The notes below the pieces were generated by a model that ran no database searches, had not been told where the DNA came from, and saw only the letters and a list, made by a program, of their open reading frames with translations. From Bacteroides acidifaciens (GTDB lineage: Bacteria > Bacteroidota > Bacteroidia > Bacteroidales > Bacteroidaceae), in assembly GCF_903181435.1 (NCBI RefSeq), contig NZ_CAEUHO010000004.1:248001-312000 (forward strand): a DNA stretch of 64,000 bases. Direction: 5' to 3'. The position numbers and the translations under genes are program-made. Positions 26,866 to 37,461 of this stretch are shown here, piece by piece (position 1 is the first letter of the stretch; each line of letters begins with the position of its first letter).

Positions 26866-29112
26866 TTTGTTGATATTTTGGCAATTTTTGAAACGTAGGA
26901 TGATGCAACTGAGCATTATAACATTTCCAATGAGTTTTTCTTGTACTCCAGTTCATTATTCCATGTCCATAATATTCATGTACCCCTAGATAATTCTGTA
27001 TACTTTCCACCGTATATAAGTCATGCTGATTAGAACCTTGTCCTACTGTGACCCTAATTTTTCCATCAACATACGATTGGTTGTATTTAGGTGCATATCT
27101 ATGACCATCTGGATTATTATACCCTTTCCCAATAAACTCGTCTCCCTTCCTCACCACATTTTCTACAATCGACACTTCGCCATTATAGAGCTGTGACATA
27201 TCAAGTCTAGTATCTGCACTTTTCTTTAGTACATCTGTATATATATGTGATTCGGCTGCTGATGTTAAAAGTTTATCTTTCATTAAAATTGTATTTTTAT
27301 CTCCCTGTATATCTTTTGAATTTGCTATTCCATTTCTAGAGTTTTTATCAAAAACTTCTTTATCAGTGATATAAATATTTCCAGTAAATCCATATTCATC
27401 TACACCCAGGAACTGACCATTTGTTGTATAATAAGGAGATGTAAAAGTTCCATTGGGATCCACATACATTATGGGATTTCCTAAACAATAAGCATAAGAC
27501 GACCAACTATAATATTTCTCCGCCAACGGATCCATAGAATGCCATCTATTCAATGTAGCATCATACATCCTCGCCCCATAGTCATACCAGTCCAATCCGC
27601 CTTTTCTATCCAGTTCCTTCCCGTTATACTTATAAGGCTGAACAGAACCGACAGAAGAAGCCATCAACCCGCCAAATGGATAATAGTCGTTCACTTCCTC
27701 CACGATACCGTCTTCATCGGCAACCACACGGTTGTTGCCCTGATAATCCTGAATGAAGTAATGATACTTATTATCGTTCAAAGAGACATAGCCACCTTCC
27801 ACTAACAGCGTTTTGGGAGCACCATTTTCATAGATCACATTGCCGCAGTAGTCAGTTACGGTAGTATCATTCCCTATCACATGCGTAGCGCGAAGCTTCG
27901 TGCCGTTGGCATCATACAGATAAGAGATACTATTTCCGTTCTCAAACTCTACCTGACACGGCAAATTTAAAGAATTATACTCAATATCAGTAATCTTTTT
28001 GTTTTAATCTTGTATTAAATTTCCGTTCGCATCATAGGAGTATTCTGTAGAAAGGCTTGCTCCGTCTTTAAACTCCATTCCGTTGCCATAAACCGAATTG
28101 GTTGCATTGTCATAGACCAATTTCAATTGGTTACCCTCATACGCCAGGTTCAAGTTGTCTATCAAGCCATAAGTAGAAGCACCGGTTTGCCCGTAACGCA
28201 GCAAGCCTGTGATATTCCCGTTCTTATCATAACCGGTCACTTGTTCATTGAACCGGTCCGCATTAGCGGACAATGACGTTTCTTCTCCATATACGGCATC
28301 CGTCAAGCGTGACAGCCCGTCACAGGAATACTTATAACCTTTATCAGCCGAAGAGTCTCCTGTCTTCCATGTCATGCTATTGATATTTCCGTTGTAGCAA
28401 GGAACACCAACACCGTCCGTATAATATACCCTCTGGTTAAACAACGGACCGCTTATCCCTTTCATCCACGAGCGGACATTGTAGGCATAATCCGTCTTCA
28501 GATTCGAATTGCCGTTGCGCCTGTTGCATTTCAAACGTCCCAGTTCATCGTACTCATTGTCAACGAGCGTAGCACTGGGACCATCGTTCAACTGATGTAC
28601 GGTCTTCAAAAGGCGTCCCGCATGGTTGTATGCATAATCATAAACCTCACTTTGGGTAGGTTTGTCTTTGGCAGAATGGATATATTTGCGTTTCAAAGGC
28701 TGTCCCGTAAAGTTGTAACACAAATATTCCTTTTCCAGCCCACCCGATAAGTGATTGCTAGATTTAGCTTGTACAATTCTACTCTGATGGTCGTAATACA
28801 TAACACTGTAAAGATACTCGGGTGATGTGGAGAAATCATCCAATTATGCTGTAATGGTTCCTGTCAGCAACCCTTTACTGCTTGTCATATAACGCATCCG
28901 GTTCATACCCCACAGATGAATTGGTCAAGGTTGGAATGCCGCTGTATCCTGTGAAAGAATAATCATCATAATAGCTGACACCCAATACAACAGGACGCCA
29001 GTCACAACCCGAAAATTTCTTGGCAATACAGCGGTTACGCGAATCATATTGATACATATAGGCATAATCACGTAAGACCGGGCTGTCCGGTCCCGTGAAA
29101 CTGAGCGAACCG
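26816..29112 (-). pseudogene. Decayed Rhs/YD-repeat gene with an HEYYGH metallopeptidase-like tip
   Basis: YD-repeat sequence can be read from about 29112 (GSLSFTGPDSPVLRDYAYMY) to 26816. The gene is broken by a frameshift near 28878 (after YEPDALY), an in-frame TAA at 28846-28844 and another TAA at 28006-28004; between the breaks the match to the intact Rhs protein is good (YNVRSWMKGISG, RFNEQVTGYDKNGNI). After the RHS core (YHYFIQDYQGNNRVV, YGARMYDATLNRWHSMDPLA) comes a ~190-residue tip ending with VHEYYGHGIMNW, an HExxGH-type zinc-binding motif. The 5' end is lost at a junction with a transposase fragment. The toxin part alone is still open from TTG 27964. Confidence 0.85.
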
Positions 29113-29217
29113 CTTGCCGCAATGGATTACCTGTTGACATTAAAGGATAATCATCGTTCACTGTATGAAGATGTGAAATGTTTGAAAGAGATTGAAGTGA
29201 AATCTGAGAAATTATGA
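29113..29217 (+). pseudogene. ISAs1-family transposase, C-terminal fragment
   Basis: The plus strand reads AAMDYLLTLKDNHRSLYEDV, then KCLKEIEVKSEKL and a stop at 29215-29217. The DYLLTLKDN-x-x-LYEDV pattern matches the region after the second catalytic Asp in ISAs1-family transposases. Only about 35 residues remain. It abuts the broken 5' end of the Rhs pseudogene, so the IS or its deletion probably removed the front of that gene. Confidence 0.55.
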
Positions 29218-29290
29218 ATTTCTGCTTTGTGCATGTCCTTGAAAGATATCGGCTTCCTGATAAGTTGATTTATTGGAAATATAAAAAAAC

Positions 29291-29330
29291 ACCCTGGTAC
29301 ATAACGATATTATCGTTTTTGTACCAAGGT
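29291..29330 (-). terminator. Terminator after the lipoprotein immunity gene
   Basis: accctggtac at 29291 pairs with gtaccaaggt at 29321-29330, and the stem continues inward (acgata / tatcgt). On the minus strand it is followed by a run of seven T. It lies 33 bp after the stop of the gene ending at 29363. Confidence 0.8.
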
Positions 29331-29362
29331 AGATATTTGTTTACTCAAATGATATCCTTGTA

Positions 29363-30100
29363 TTATTTATTTTTTATGAGACAATGTTCAGGCAAATTTG
29401 TTACAAATTGAATCATCTGAATATCTCGGTTTAAAAGAAAAGTATCTAAGGCACATCCTAATTTACTTAGATATGCGTTTGAATTTAGTCTGTTACCTGA
29501 AGGATAAAATACTTGATAGCCTTCATCTCTATCATATCTCAAAAGACAAGTTTGAAGTTTGCCTCGTTGCACAGAATCCGTTAAATATTTGTCACGTATT
29601 TCTTTTTTTACCGATAAAAAAGACTCTTCGTAATTAAAATCCTTACTATAGTTATTTGGAGATTTGTAGAAATAAGTAAAAAGATAACTTTTCTCTTTTA
29701 TCATTTCACATAGTTCTATTTTAATCTTCATCCATTTTTTTTCTTTCCAAAGAATATCCATTGATTTATCTTTTTTTTCAAATGAGATATCATCTTTATA
29801 TAGAGATAAATGGTGTAGCAAGCTTTCTCGTCCCGTCATGTCTTTCTGAGTGGCTTTTTCGAAATCATTAAATGATGCATATTTGTTTCCATTAGCATCG
29901 TTTATTATTCCCCAGCAATAATCATATAACTCTTCAATGGATGGGTATTTAAGATTCGCACGATAATACCATTTTACATGACTATATAAATCAAATTTGA
30001 AATCATAGCCAGGGAGATTGCTTTCTTTTGAAGGTAGACTTTTGCAACTGCACAAAACTAAAATAAGTCCGCTAAATATGTAAACAACAAATCTTTTCAT
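29363..30100 (-). CDS. Lipoprotein, probable immunity protein of the intact Rhs toxin
   Basis: 245 residues. Lipoprotein signal MKRFVVYIFSGLILVLCSC. The mature protein is charged and mainly helical (WKEKKWMKIKIELCEMIKEK, KDFNYEESFLSVKKEIRDKY), with no domain that I recognise. It overlaps the 3' end of the 1335-residue Rhs gene by 4 nt, so the two are translationally coupled. Lipid anchoring places it in the periplasm or at a membrane, which suggests that the Rhs tip acts outside the cytoplasm. Immunity function is inferred from position. Confidence 0.65.
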   Translation of the reverse strand: MKRFVVYIFSGLILVLCSCKSLPSKESNLPGYDFKFDLYSHVKWYYRANLKYPSIEELYDYCWGIINDANGNKYASFNDFEKATQKDMTGRESLLHHLSLYKDDISFEKKDKSMDILWKEKKWMKIKIELCEMIKEKSYLFTYFYKSPNNYSKDFNYEESFLSVKKEIRDKYLTDSVQRGKLQTCLLRYDRDEGYQVFYPSGNRLNSNAYLSKLGCALDTFLLNRDIQMIQFVTNLPEHCLIKNK

Positions 30101-33100
30101 TTTTTTCTGTTTAAAAATAACCGATTATATTTATTCATTAAAGTATTGGCTGCAGATTTGGAATATTTCAAATGAAGTATGTCAACTCCTTTTTTATTCA
30201 TAAATCTAATATGATAGGATTTTTGACCGTTTGTCCAACCTCCAATATCTTTGGGCATATCTCTATCTCCAACCCAATTTTCCATATACGCTTTCATTGC
30301 AGCCTTGCTGCCTAAAACGTTGTATGTTCCGCTATTGCTACCTTCATATTCCACATTATATTCGTTTCTATGGGTATCGAAACCTAAATATTTGGAATCT
30401 TTAGATTCTACTCCTTCAATAGAAAAGTCTGTAGTCGGACTTCCAACATCTTCTCCTCCATAGGCAGGATTGGTATTTGTTTCACTAATAGCATTCTTCA
30501 AAATACCATTGTCTATTTTTTGATAAATAGCACCCTCAAAAGAATCTGCTACTTTTTTACTTCCGAACAGACTATAATAAATATTATTTTCAGTGTGAGT
30601 AACTCCTAAATATGTTCCGTTTTTCACTATCTTATTAAGTTCTTCTTGAGAATGGATATCCTCCCTATAAGAATATTGCCATATTCCCTCATCATTTTTC
30701 ACCTTATACCAATCTCTACCATCAAGATCTATAATATTGATAGGATTATTGTTGCAATAAACGTACGGACTAATCGAATAATATTTCTCCGCCATCGGAT
30801 CCATTGCATGCCATCTACCTAGTGCTGCATCATACTGTCTCGCCCCATAATCATACCAATCAAGACCATTCTTCCGATCAAGTTCTTTACCGTTATACTT
30901 ATAAGGCTGCACAGCATTACTTACCGAACTTGATAGCAGACCGCCAAACGGATAATAATGGTTCACTTCTTCAACATTACCACTCTGGTCTACAACCACA
31001 CGGTTATTACCCAAATGATCCTGGACAAAATAGTGATACTTAGAATCGTCCAGTGTAACATAGCCAGCTTCTGTAAGCAACTTGACAGGGGTTCCATTTT
31101 CATAGATCACATTGCCGCAATAATCAGTTACTGTAGTATCACTCCCTATGATATGTGTCGTACGAAGTTTTATTCCATCAGCATCATAAAGATAAGAAAT
31201 GACATGACCGTTTCCAAATTCTATACGACTCGGCAAATTTAAACAATTATATTGGATATTCAATATTTTCTTGTTCAAATCTTTCGTCATATTACCATTT
31301 TCATCATATTCATATTCAGCTTCTTTGATTACTCCGTCTTTGAAATCAAAGCCATTGCCGTAAACAGAATTTGTAGCTCTATCTGATACTGATTTTAGTT
31401 GATTCCCATTATAGGACATCGCCAGATCATCTATCAAGCCGTATCCGGTAGATGAAGTCTGTCCGGAACGTTTGACCCCTAAAATATTACTCATCTTATC
31501 GTATCCGGTTACTTGTTCATTGAAGCGATTCTGATTTTGAACGAGAACACTGCCTTCTCCATACACCGCATTCGTCAAACGATTCAAATTATCATAAGTA
31601 AAGCGGTAGCCTCTCATTATATCATCTTCACCCGATTTCCAAACCATACTGCTGATATTACCATTGTAATATGGAATACCCGTTCCGTCCGTATAATGCA
31701 ATACTTGCTCAAAAGTTGAACCTGTGATACCAGTTAGCCAACTGCGAATATTATACGAATAAGACGTATTCAACAGACCGTTATGGAACGTCTTCCGGGA
31801 TAAGCGTCCCAAATCATCATACGCATTGTCAATAAGAGTCACTTCCTGAGCATCTCCCAAACGATGCAGCGCCTTTACAAGACGTTCGGCGTGATCATAC
31901 TCATAGGTATAACTGTCACTCAAAATCTCATTTCCAGCCCCGGTCTGACGGTGTAAATGCCGCAAGGCGTTCCCATTAAAATCATAGGAAAAGAAATCAC
32001 GGTCCATACCACCTAAATGGTTGTCAGAAACAGTTTGAGAAAGGCGACCACGATCATCATAATACATCACTGAGTAATTGTAGGGAGAATCCACTCCATA
32101 TTCACCATTACGATACTGATCGTATGTATCCGTATGCAACTTAGCTATTCCTGTCAACATTCCTTTAGCACTGGATGACGTAGCGGCAAAACCTTCTTCA
32201 CGGGTATATCTAAATTCATCTCTTGCCAAAAGATCTGTCCGATACATAAAGTCATAGTTATCATAATAATTGATTACCTGAACTAATGGTTTCGGCCCCA
32301 CTAATCCTGCCATAAGACTTCCACTGAACTGGTACCCCCCATATTCAGTACTTCCTACGTATTGACAAACATACCAATTCGACAATCCACTAAAAATAGG
32401 TTTTAAATAAGGATTATCAAACGGATCAATCGCAACTTTACATACTCCCTGCAAGCATACACGACCGAATGCATCCGGAATACTAAATTTCCATTCTCCT
32501 CTTTTACGTTCCTCGCCATTCTGGCTAAATATAAGATTGTTGTTTACATTATAGACATAGTATTCCCATGAAATTCCTGGAAGCTTTTTAGCCATGAGGT
32601 TTCCCGCCACATCATATTTATATAAATATCCATACATATCGAGTTTTTCTGCAGGAATATTACCTACACTCAACTGATCGGACAATGCAGGAGGAAGAAC
32701 AGCACAGAGTTTTCCCAAATCATCATAAATATAGTAAGTATCCGACAATTGCTTATCCCCTTTCAGTCTTGATTCTATACGACGTTCCAGAACGGTTCTT
32801 TCCAAACGGTCTTTAAATTCAAACAAAGTGACTCCATCTTCATCCTCTGAGCGCGTAACAAGCAAGCTTCCATTTTCATACTGTTTACTTACACTAATAT
32901 TTAATGCTTCTCTTGCCCCATTGATCAATTGAAAACCGAAACAACCTAAAGTATCATAACCAGCGATATTAACGTACTCATCTATTTTCAATGATCTGCC
33001 ATTTTCACGCCATACTCTCCCCGGATTATGCTGTTTAATTACTTTTTCCAAAGGAGAATTTTCGTAGGTAAAGGTTAAATACGGATAAGCATCTCCTCCA

Positions 33101-34104
33101 TAAGTATTGCGTGCCAATTCTCCACAAGAAGCTACAGATATGAAATCACCTGTGTTTTGTGTCGTTACAGCTGGCAACCATGTATTGGCTTTACGCCCCC
33201 ACCCATCATATTCTTGTAGGGTTACTAAATCTTTATGACTAGGACTCACACCTTGTTGTACCGTTTCTTTCGAACGCCCCAGCCCATCATAGTAATTTAC
33301 CACAAGCATACCTTCTTCCTTATTTCCTGTCCTACTCTTGAAAACAGAAACAGCATTTTTGCCAAAACGTTCGGGCAATAGATCATTTCCCCAATTTATT
33401 GCAGGAAAAGGAATAGCCGGCATCGGCTGTTCTTCCGGAGCAAGTCCTTTTGTCTCTATTGACAGAGTCATGATATAAAATAAAGGAAGTGGTCGAATTG
33501 AGTCCATCGGCAAGACCGGATCTATTGGCGGAAAAGGATCAATCGGCGGAAAAGGCTTTATTGGTTCATGCGGGTCGATCGGTTTAATATCAAAAGTATT
33601 AGTTTTCAATACACTTGCAGCATTCACACCATTATCATCAGGAACAAGAATATCTTTGTTCTTTTCTATTACAGTCGATGTCAAACAATATGTACCGGCA
33701 AATAACAAAAGAGTATCAGTAAAACTCACTGATGATAAAGAATCCGGATCAACACTTTTCGCATTCTGATAATACACCTGATTAGTGAGCAAATTATCAT
33801 CTGTTATTTTTAATTGACATTCCAATTGTCCCGGAATTTTCTCCATTTCCATTCCCATAGTGAAATAATTAGACTTAAAAGAAATATATAATGGTTCTTT
33901 CACACGAAACAAGTAGTTTGCGCAACTCACTGACGATGTATCAGAAATATTTATATGGTCCAGATGTTTTGTTTTAACCATATCCCTCTTCAACGTGTCA
34001 TATTCGAGCTTACCTATCTCATTCTGCAAAGAATTCTGCGCAGGTATTTCTATCGAAAATCCTGATAGCAAAATTAGAAGTAATATTATTTTATGCAATT
34101 TCAT
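30097..34104 (-). CDS. Rhs/YD-repeat polymorphic toxin protein with RHS core and unknown C-terminal tip
   Basis: 1335 residues. Signal peptide 1-22 (MKLHKIILLLILLSGFSIEI then PAQ). Residues about 25-210 are a beta-rich leader with a Pro-Asp-rich linker (DPHEPIKPFPPIDPF). About 220-350 is a DUF6443-like segment (NYYDGLGRSKETVQQG, EYDGWGRKANTW). Next come many YD repeats (YDDLGRLSRKTF, GYDKMSNILGVKR, YDENGNMTKDL) and the RHS core (YHYFVQDHLGNNRVVV, YYPFGG, KELDRKNGLDWYDYGARQYD, NIIDLDG) ending near 1133. The last ~200 residues are the variable tip (SYREDIHSQEELNKIV ... KKGVDILHLKYSKSAANTL), of no family that I recognise. It starts 4 nt inside the preceding Rhs gene (ATGA overlap), so both are made from one message. 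Confidence 0.9.
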   Translation of the reverse strand: MKLHKIILLLILLSGFSIEIPAQNSLQNEIGKLEYDTLKRDMVKTKHLDHINISDTSSVSCANYLFRVKEPLYISFKSNYFTMGMEMEKIPGQLECQLKITDDNLLTNQVYYQNAKSVDPDSLSSVSFTDTLLLFAGTYCLTSTVIEKNKDILVPDDNGVNAASVLKTNTFDIKPIDPHEPIKPFPPIDPFPPIDPVLPMDSIRPLPLFYIMTLSIETKGLAPEEQPMPAIPFPAINWGNDLLPERFGKNAVSVFKSRTGNKEEGMLVVNYYDGLGRSKETVQQGVSPSHKDLVTLQEYDGWGRKANTWLPAVTTQNTGDFISVASCGELARNTYGGDAYPYLTFTYENSPLEKVIKQHNPGRVWRENGRSLKIDEYVNIAGYDTLGCFGFQLINGAREALNISVSKQYENGSLLVTRSEDEDGVTLFEFKDRLERTVLERRIESRLKGDKQLSDTYYIYDDLGKLCAVLPPALSDQLSVGNIPAEKLDMYGYLYKYDVAGNLMAKKLPGISWEYYVYNVNNNLIFSQNGEERKRGEWKFSIPDAFGRVCLQGVCKVAIDPFDNPYLKPIFSGLSNWYVCQYVGSTEYGGYQFSGSLMAGLVGPKPLVQVINYYDNYDFMYRTDLLARDEFRYTREEGFAATSSSAKGMLTGIAKLHTDTYDQYRNGEYGVDSPYNYSVMYYDDRGRLSQTVSDNHLGGMDRDFFSYDFNGNALRHLHRQTGAGNEILSDSYTYEYDHAERLVKALHRLGDAQEVTLIDNAYDDLGRLSRKTFHNGLLNTSYSYNIRSWLTGITGSTFEQVLHYTDGTGIPYYNGNISSMVWKSGEDDIMRGYRFTYDNLNRLTNAVYGEGSVLVQNQNRFNEQVTGYDKMSNILGVKRSGQTSSTGYGLIDDLAMSYNGNQLKSVSDRATNSVYGNGFDFKDGVIKEAEYEYDENGNMTKDLNKKILNIQYNCLNLPSRIEFGNGHVISYLYDADGIKLRTTHIIGSDTTVTDYCGNVIYENGTPVKLLTEAGYVTLDDSKYHYFVQDHLGNNRVVVDQSGNVEEVNHYYPFGGLLSSSVSNAVQPYKYNGKELDRKNGLDWYDYGARQYDAALGRWHAMDPMAEKYYSISPYVYCNNNPINIIDLDGRDWYKVKNDEGIWQYSYREDIHSQEELNKIVKNGTYLGVTHTENNIYYSLFGSKKVADSFEGAIYQKIDNGILKNAISETNTNPAYGGEDVGSPTTDFSIEGVESKDSKYLGFDTHRNEYNVEYEGSNSGTYNVLGSKAAMKAYMENWVGDRDMPKDIGGWTNGQKSYHIRFMNKKGVDILHLKYSKSAANTLMNKYNRLFLNRKK

Positions 34105-37100
34105 AGTTGTCCTCCTTTCTCTATGGCTACTTCTCCACTTTCAATCTTGGAGCCATAATAATAATTGTAATCATATATATTTAATATCCGTTTTTGATAA
34201 TCTCCATCTTTAAATTCCATAATATAATTCTCTGTCAGGCGACCCAGAAAATCATATTTATAAAACACAGTGATTCCATTAGGCTTTGTTTCTGAGACCA
34301 AACGCAACTCATTTGTATATTTGTAAATATAGAAATGAGTTCCGGATATCTTATGCCTGATATTTTCTATTTTTAGCAAATTAGTTCCAGAGATATCGGA
34401 TGAAGAGAAATCCTTCACATTCATTCCCAATGCTTCTTCCACTTGATTAAGAGTGGCATTTTCTATCCGTGATATTAACCGTTGACCTTCAGCTCCCCAT
34501 ATCAATACAACGGGCGTTGACTCTTCGTGAAGATATATAGGATTCCCATAACCATCCACAGCTTGCACAGTGTAATGTTTATGCACATAACCATCTCTAT
34601 CTGTACTAATCTGCTTTATATAAGGTATAGGACCCATATACTGATATACCTCTTTTAAATAAGAGCTGCCTGTCTGTTCTTTTTTACTAGAAACCGGAGA
34701 TAGTATATGTGCTTCTTCCATCCATTTATATTCCGGTAAAGTTGCAGCATAAACATATTCTGTCAGAGTACTTTTTCCATCGCTGTTTCTACCGGCTATT
34801 TGGCTTAACTGCTTATACTTATTATATTGATACGCCTTTTCTATAACAAATGCCGTATTTCCCGATTGAGGATAAAGAGTTTCTATAACAGAGTCGGTCA
34901 GATAAGCATGTGTATATGTACGAGTTAAAGTCCCCACTTTTCCTAGCATGAAATTGTCTAAATCTGTACAAAAGAACAACACCATTTGATCAGCTGTTAC
35001 AAATGAGCCTGGAGTTACCTCTTTGTATCGGTAATTCACCTTCTTTCGCAAACGATCATTGACATCATAGTATTCTTCAGACAGCAACTTTCCTCTCTCC
35101 ATAGAACGACTGCTAAATGGCATTGTATAGGAGTTCCCTTCAAACATAGAATAAAAAGCAAGCTCGTCATAATGAGTATTACCATAAATATCCTCATTAT
35201 AGTTAGAGTAATGACGCACAATATAACCTTGCGACTTATTATCTTTGTCGAACGCTTCTTCAATCACACAAGAATAACCTACATCCGGTGTATTCAGATT
35301 AGTAACTGATGGGAAAAAACCTCCCTTTGATTTGAGATATAACGATATTGCATTCTTAGGATCAGGCTCCTTATCTCCATCCTTAAGAGTATACACCATC
35401 TCATTAACAGGAAGACTTTTCAATATTCCACTACTTTTTCCAAATCGGTCACGAGTATTCGAATAGTAATATTGCTTGGCACCGAGTACATTATCTTCAT
35501 TATCCAGATTGGTAATACGCCGAATACGCAAACCGCCTGCAGTACCACTTTTGTCTGTTAATGACATCAAAGAAGGAGCTACCACTTTTGAATAGTTGTT
35601 CAATTCATATTCAAAACGGCTTTTTCCACCTGTTGGATAAATGACTTCCGTCAAGACCTCTGCCAAAGTATATTGCAAACTACTATAAGTCTGAGAGAAA
35701 TTAGGTATCTCGGCAAAAACAACACTTCCTCCTGTATAATATCCCCACGAATCGGCAATCGGGCGTACATAATCATTTGGCATACGTTTTTCCGAATTAT
35801 AAAGAAAACGATATTCAGGTACGCGACCTCCGGTCAAATTCTCAGGTATATTATACCAAGTAAGAAAATAAAATCCATGTGGGTGCCATACATAATTAGG
35901 GATCAAATCCGGATTCCCTGAACGTTCCGTAATTAAAGACAATTTAGTACGATTATTCCTTGCATAGTCAAAATATATAGTTTTCAAAGCCTTGGAGTTC
36001 TTTCCTTTCACATAAATACAATGAAGAATTTTATGTTGTAGTTTTGATTTAATCGATTGACGCAATGTTGCCTGATCGGTATTATCAATTTGGTTTCCTA
36101 AAAATAGAGTAAATTGATTAGCCGGGTCTTCAAAATTCATGTTATCTATATCCTGACGGTCATAATTTGCATTGTCTTTCCATGCCAAATAACTATCAAC
36201 AAACTTATCTCCATATCCGTATTCATTGTAATAATTGAATTCCAATATCTCGTTAGGTGTTTTTATAGTCTTTAAATTAACTGGGAAAAGCAGATACCCA
36301 GTCATCCCTGAACGCCCACTTTGTATACCACTATAAGTGCATGGTATGTTGGTCACCACTTTCTGTTGGGGTACATAACGAAGATCACACATGATAGCTG
36401 AAGTGTCATAACTGAATTCTATTACCCGCTTGTCTACGGTCGTTATTTTGGACAACCTCCAGGTAGTAGCTATTAAATCACTGTTATAGCGGGCATAATA
36501 AGGAATACTATATTCAGTAGCGTTGATTCCACCAAATTCATACCTGCATCCATCAGGAGTAATCAGCGTAAATTTATTGAAAAAACGATTGTTTCTTGTG
36601 CTTGCTCCCCATCTCCTTACATCAAGACGTTTTCCGACTTCCGACAAACTAAGAAAGCCTTCCCCATCAACAGGATTAAATTCCACACGTATATCCTGAT
36701 CAGAAACAACATTCCACTCTCCATTACCGGCATAGTAGAAATTTCCAGAATAACCACAAACACTAAACGAAAATTCGTCAGCAGTTAATTCATAATAATC
36801 ATTTTCCGTGCTTTGTATATGCATCGTTTCTGCTTTAAACTGTTCATTACTGATATTTTTCAATTTAGAAGCATGTGCATAATAACCCGGAGCATATCCA
36901 TTTGATTGACATTTCTCATCATACATTCCACGAACAGAACGTGTAATATAGCCGCCTGCTATAAGATTCCATCCAAGTCCAAGACAACCAGACTGGGAAT
37001 TAGGCTTTACCGAAGCCAAATGATAACTTGCAGCAAGTGGTAACGAATAGTTACCAGCTTTCAATTCATAAATAGGCACGGATATATCCGGAACTCCCGT

Positions 37101-37247
37101 ATATAAACTAACTGGAACTTTTCCATATTCTCCCAAACCGGCTATTTCCGGACTGGGTACATTTTTAATAGGTATTTGTTGCTGACCTATACAGTTGAAA
37201 CTGAATATTGCCAGAAAAACAAATACTGATAGTAGTCTTTTTTTCAT
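34101..37247 (-). CDS. Large secreted Rhs-associated protein (front half of a split Rhs system)
   Basis: 1048 residues. Signal peptide 1-21 (SFNCIGQQ). The start (VPSPEIAGLGEYGKVPVSLY then TGVPDISVPIYELKAGNYSL) and the GCLGLGWNLIAGG segment match the SpvB/TcdB-like opening of secreted Rhs/YD proteins. Later parts have TPDGCRYEFGG and ITTVDKRVIEFSYD motifs, and the C-terminal 300 residues have degenerate YD repeats (YQYNKYKQLSQIAGR, FYKYDFLGRLTENYI). It contains no RHS core and no toxin tip; those are in the next gene, which overlaps by 4 nt. By analogy with two-part toxin-complex B/C shells, the two proteins may together form one hollow shell; this is inference. Confidence 0.85.
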   Translation of the reverse strand: MKKRLLSVFVFLAIFSFNCIGQQQIPIKNVPSPEIAGLGEYGKVPVSLYTGVPDISVPIYELKAGNYSLPLAASYHLASVKPNSQSGCLGLGWNLIAGGYITRSVRGMYDEKCQSNGYAPGYYAHASKLKNISNEQFKAETMHIQSTENDYYELTADEFSFSVCGYSGNFYYAGNGEWNVVSDQDIRVEFNPVDGEGFLSLSEVGKRLDVRRWGASTRNNRFFNKFTLITPDGCRYEFGGINATEYSIPYYARYNSDLIATTWRLSKITTVDKRVIEFSYDTSAIMCDLRYVPQQKVVTNIPCTYSGIQSGRSGMTGYLLFPVNLKTIKTPNEILEFNYYNEYGYGDKFVDSYLAWKDNANYDRQDIDNMNFEDPANQFTLFLGNQIDNTDQATLRQSIKSKLQHKILHCIYVKGKNSKALKTIYFDYARNNRTKLSLITERSGNPDLIPNYVWHPHGFYFLTWYNIPENLTGGRVPEYRFLYNSEKRMPNDYVRPIADSWGYYTGGSVVFAEIPNFSQTYSSLQYTLAEVLTEVIYPTGGKSRFEYELNNYSKVVAPSLMSLTDKSGTAGGLRIRRITNLDNEDNVLGAKQYYYSNTRDRFGKSSGILKSLPVNEMVYTLKDGDKEPDPKNAISLYLKSKGGFFPSVTNLNTPDVGYSCVIEEAFDKDNKSQGYIVRHYSNYNEDIYGNTHYDELAFYSMFEGNSYTMPFSSRSMERGKLLSEEYYDVNDRLRKKVNYRYKEVTPGSFVTADQMVLFFCTDLDNFMLGKVGTLTRTYTHAYLTDSVIETLYPQSGNTAFVIEKAYQYNKYKQLSQIAGRNSDGKSTLTEYVYAATLPEYKWMEEAHILSPVSSKKEQTGSSYLKEVYQYMGPIPYIKQISTDRDGYVHKHYTVQAVDGYGNPIYLHEESTPVVLIWGAEGQRLISRIENATLNQVEEALGMNVKDFSSSDISGTNLLKIENIRHKISGTHFYIYKYTNELRLVSETKPNGITVFYKYDFLGRLTENYIMEFKDGDYQKRILNIYDYNYYYGSKIESGEVAIEKGGQL

Positions 37248-37294
37248 ATTCTTTGATATATAATAGTTTCTTAAATAAAATCACAATACTAAGA

Positions 37295-37342
37295 AACTCC
37301 CTGCCCGATAAAGTAGCGCGCATATTCCCATGACAGGGAGTT
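37295..37342 (-). terminator. Possible terminator or attenuator before the split Rhs genes
   Basis: Nine-bp stem aactccctg (37295-37303) with cagggagtt (37334-37342), long loop, followed on the minus strand by a short T-rich sequence. It lies between the small-protein gene (stop 37360) and the Rhs gene start at 37247, so it may limit read-through from the HU/amidase module. Confidence 0.45.
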
Positions 37343-37359
37343 CCCGTTAATTACTTCTC

Positions 37360-37461
37360 TTACAGATTCATCGCATTAGCGCCCAAAACGCCTGCCACGG
37401 CCGAAGCCACTGCGATAACCACTTTCAGGATCATATCCCATACGGATTTCTTCATTGCCAT
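37360..37461 (-). CDS. 33-residue small membrane protein (smalltalk-type)
   Basis: Reads MAMKKSVWDMILKVVIAVAS, then AVAGVLGANAMNL and stop. A basic start is followed by one short hydrophobic helix, with small residues at its end. Such proteins are known in Bacteroides directly beside the HU-like/amidase genes and are named smalltalk in public annotation; function is unknown. Its ATG (37461) lies inside the last codons of the amidase gene (10-nt overlap), so it is coupled to it. The lysine pair and Trp near the N-terminus suggest an inner-membrane orientation with the N-terminus inside. Confidence 0.85.
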   Translation of the reverse strand: MAMKKSVWDMILKVVIAVASAVAGVLGANAMNL

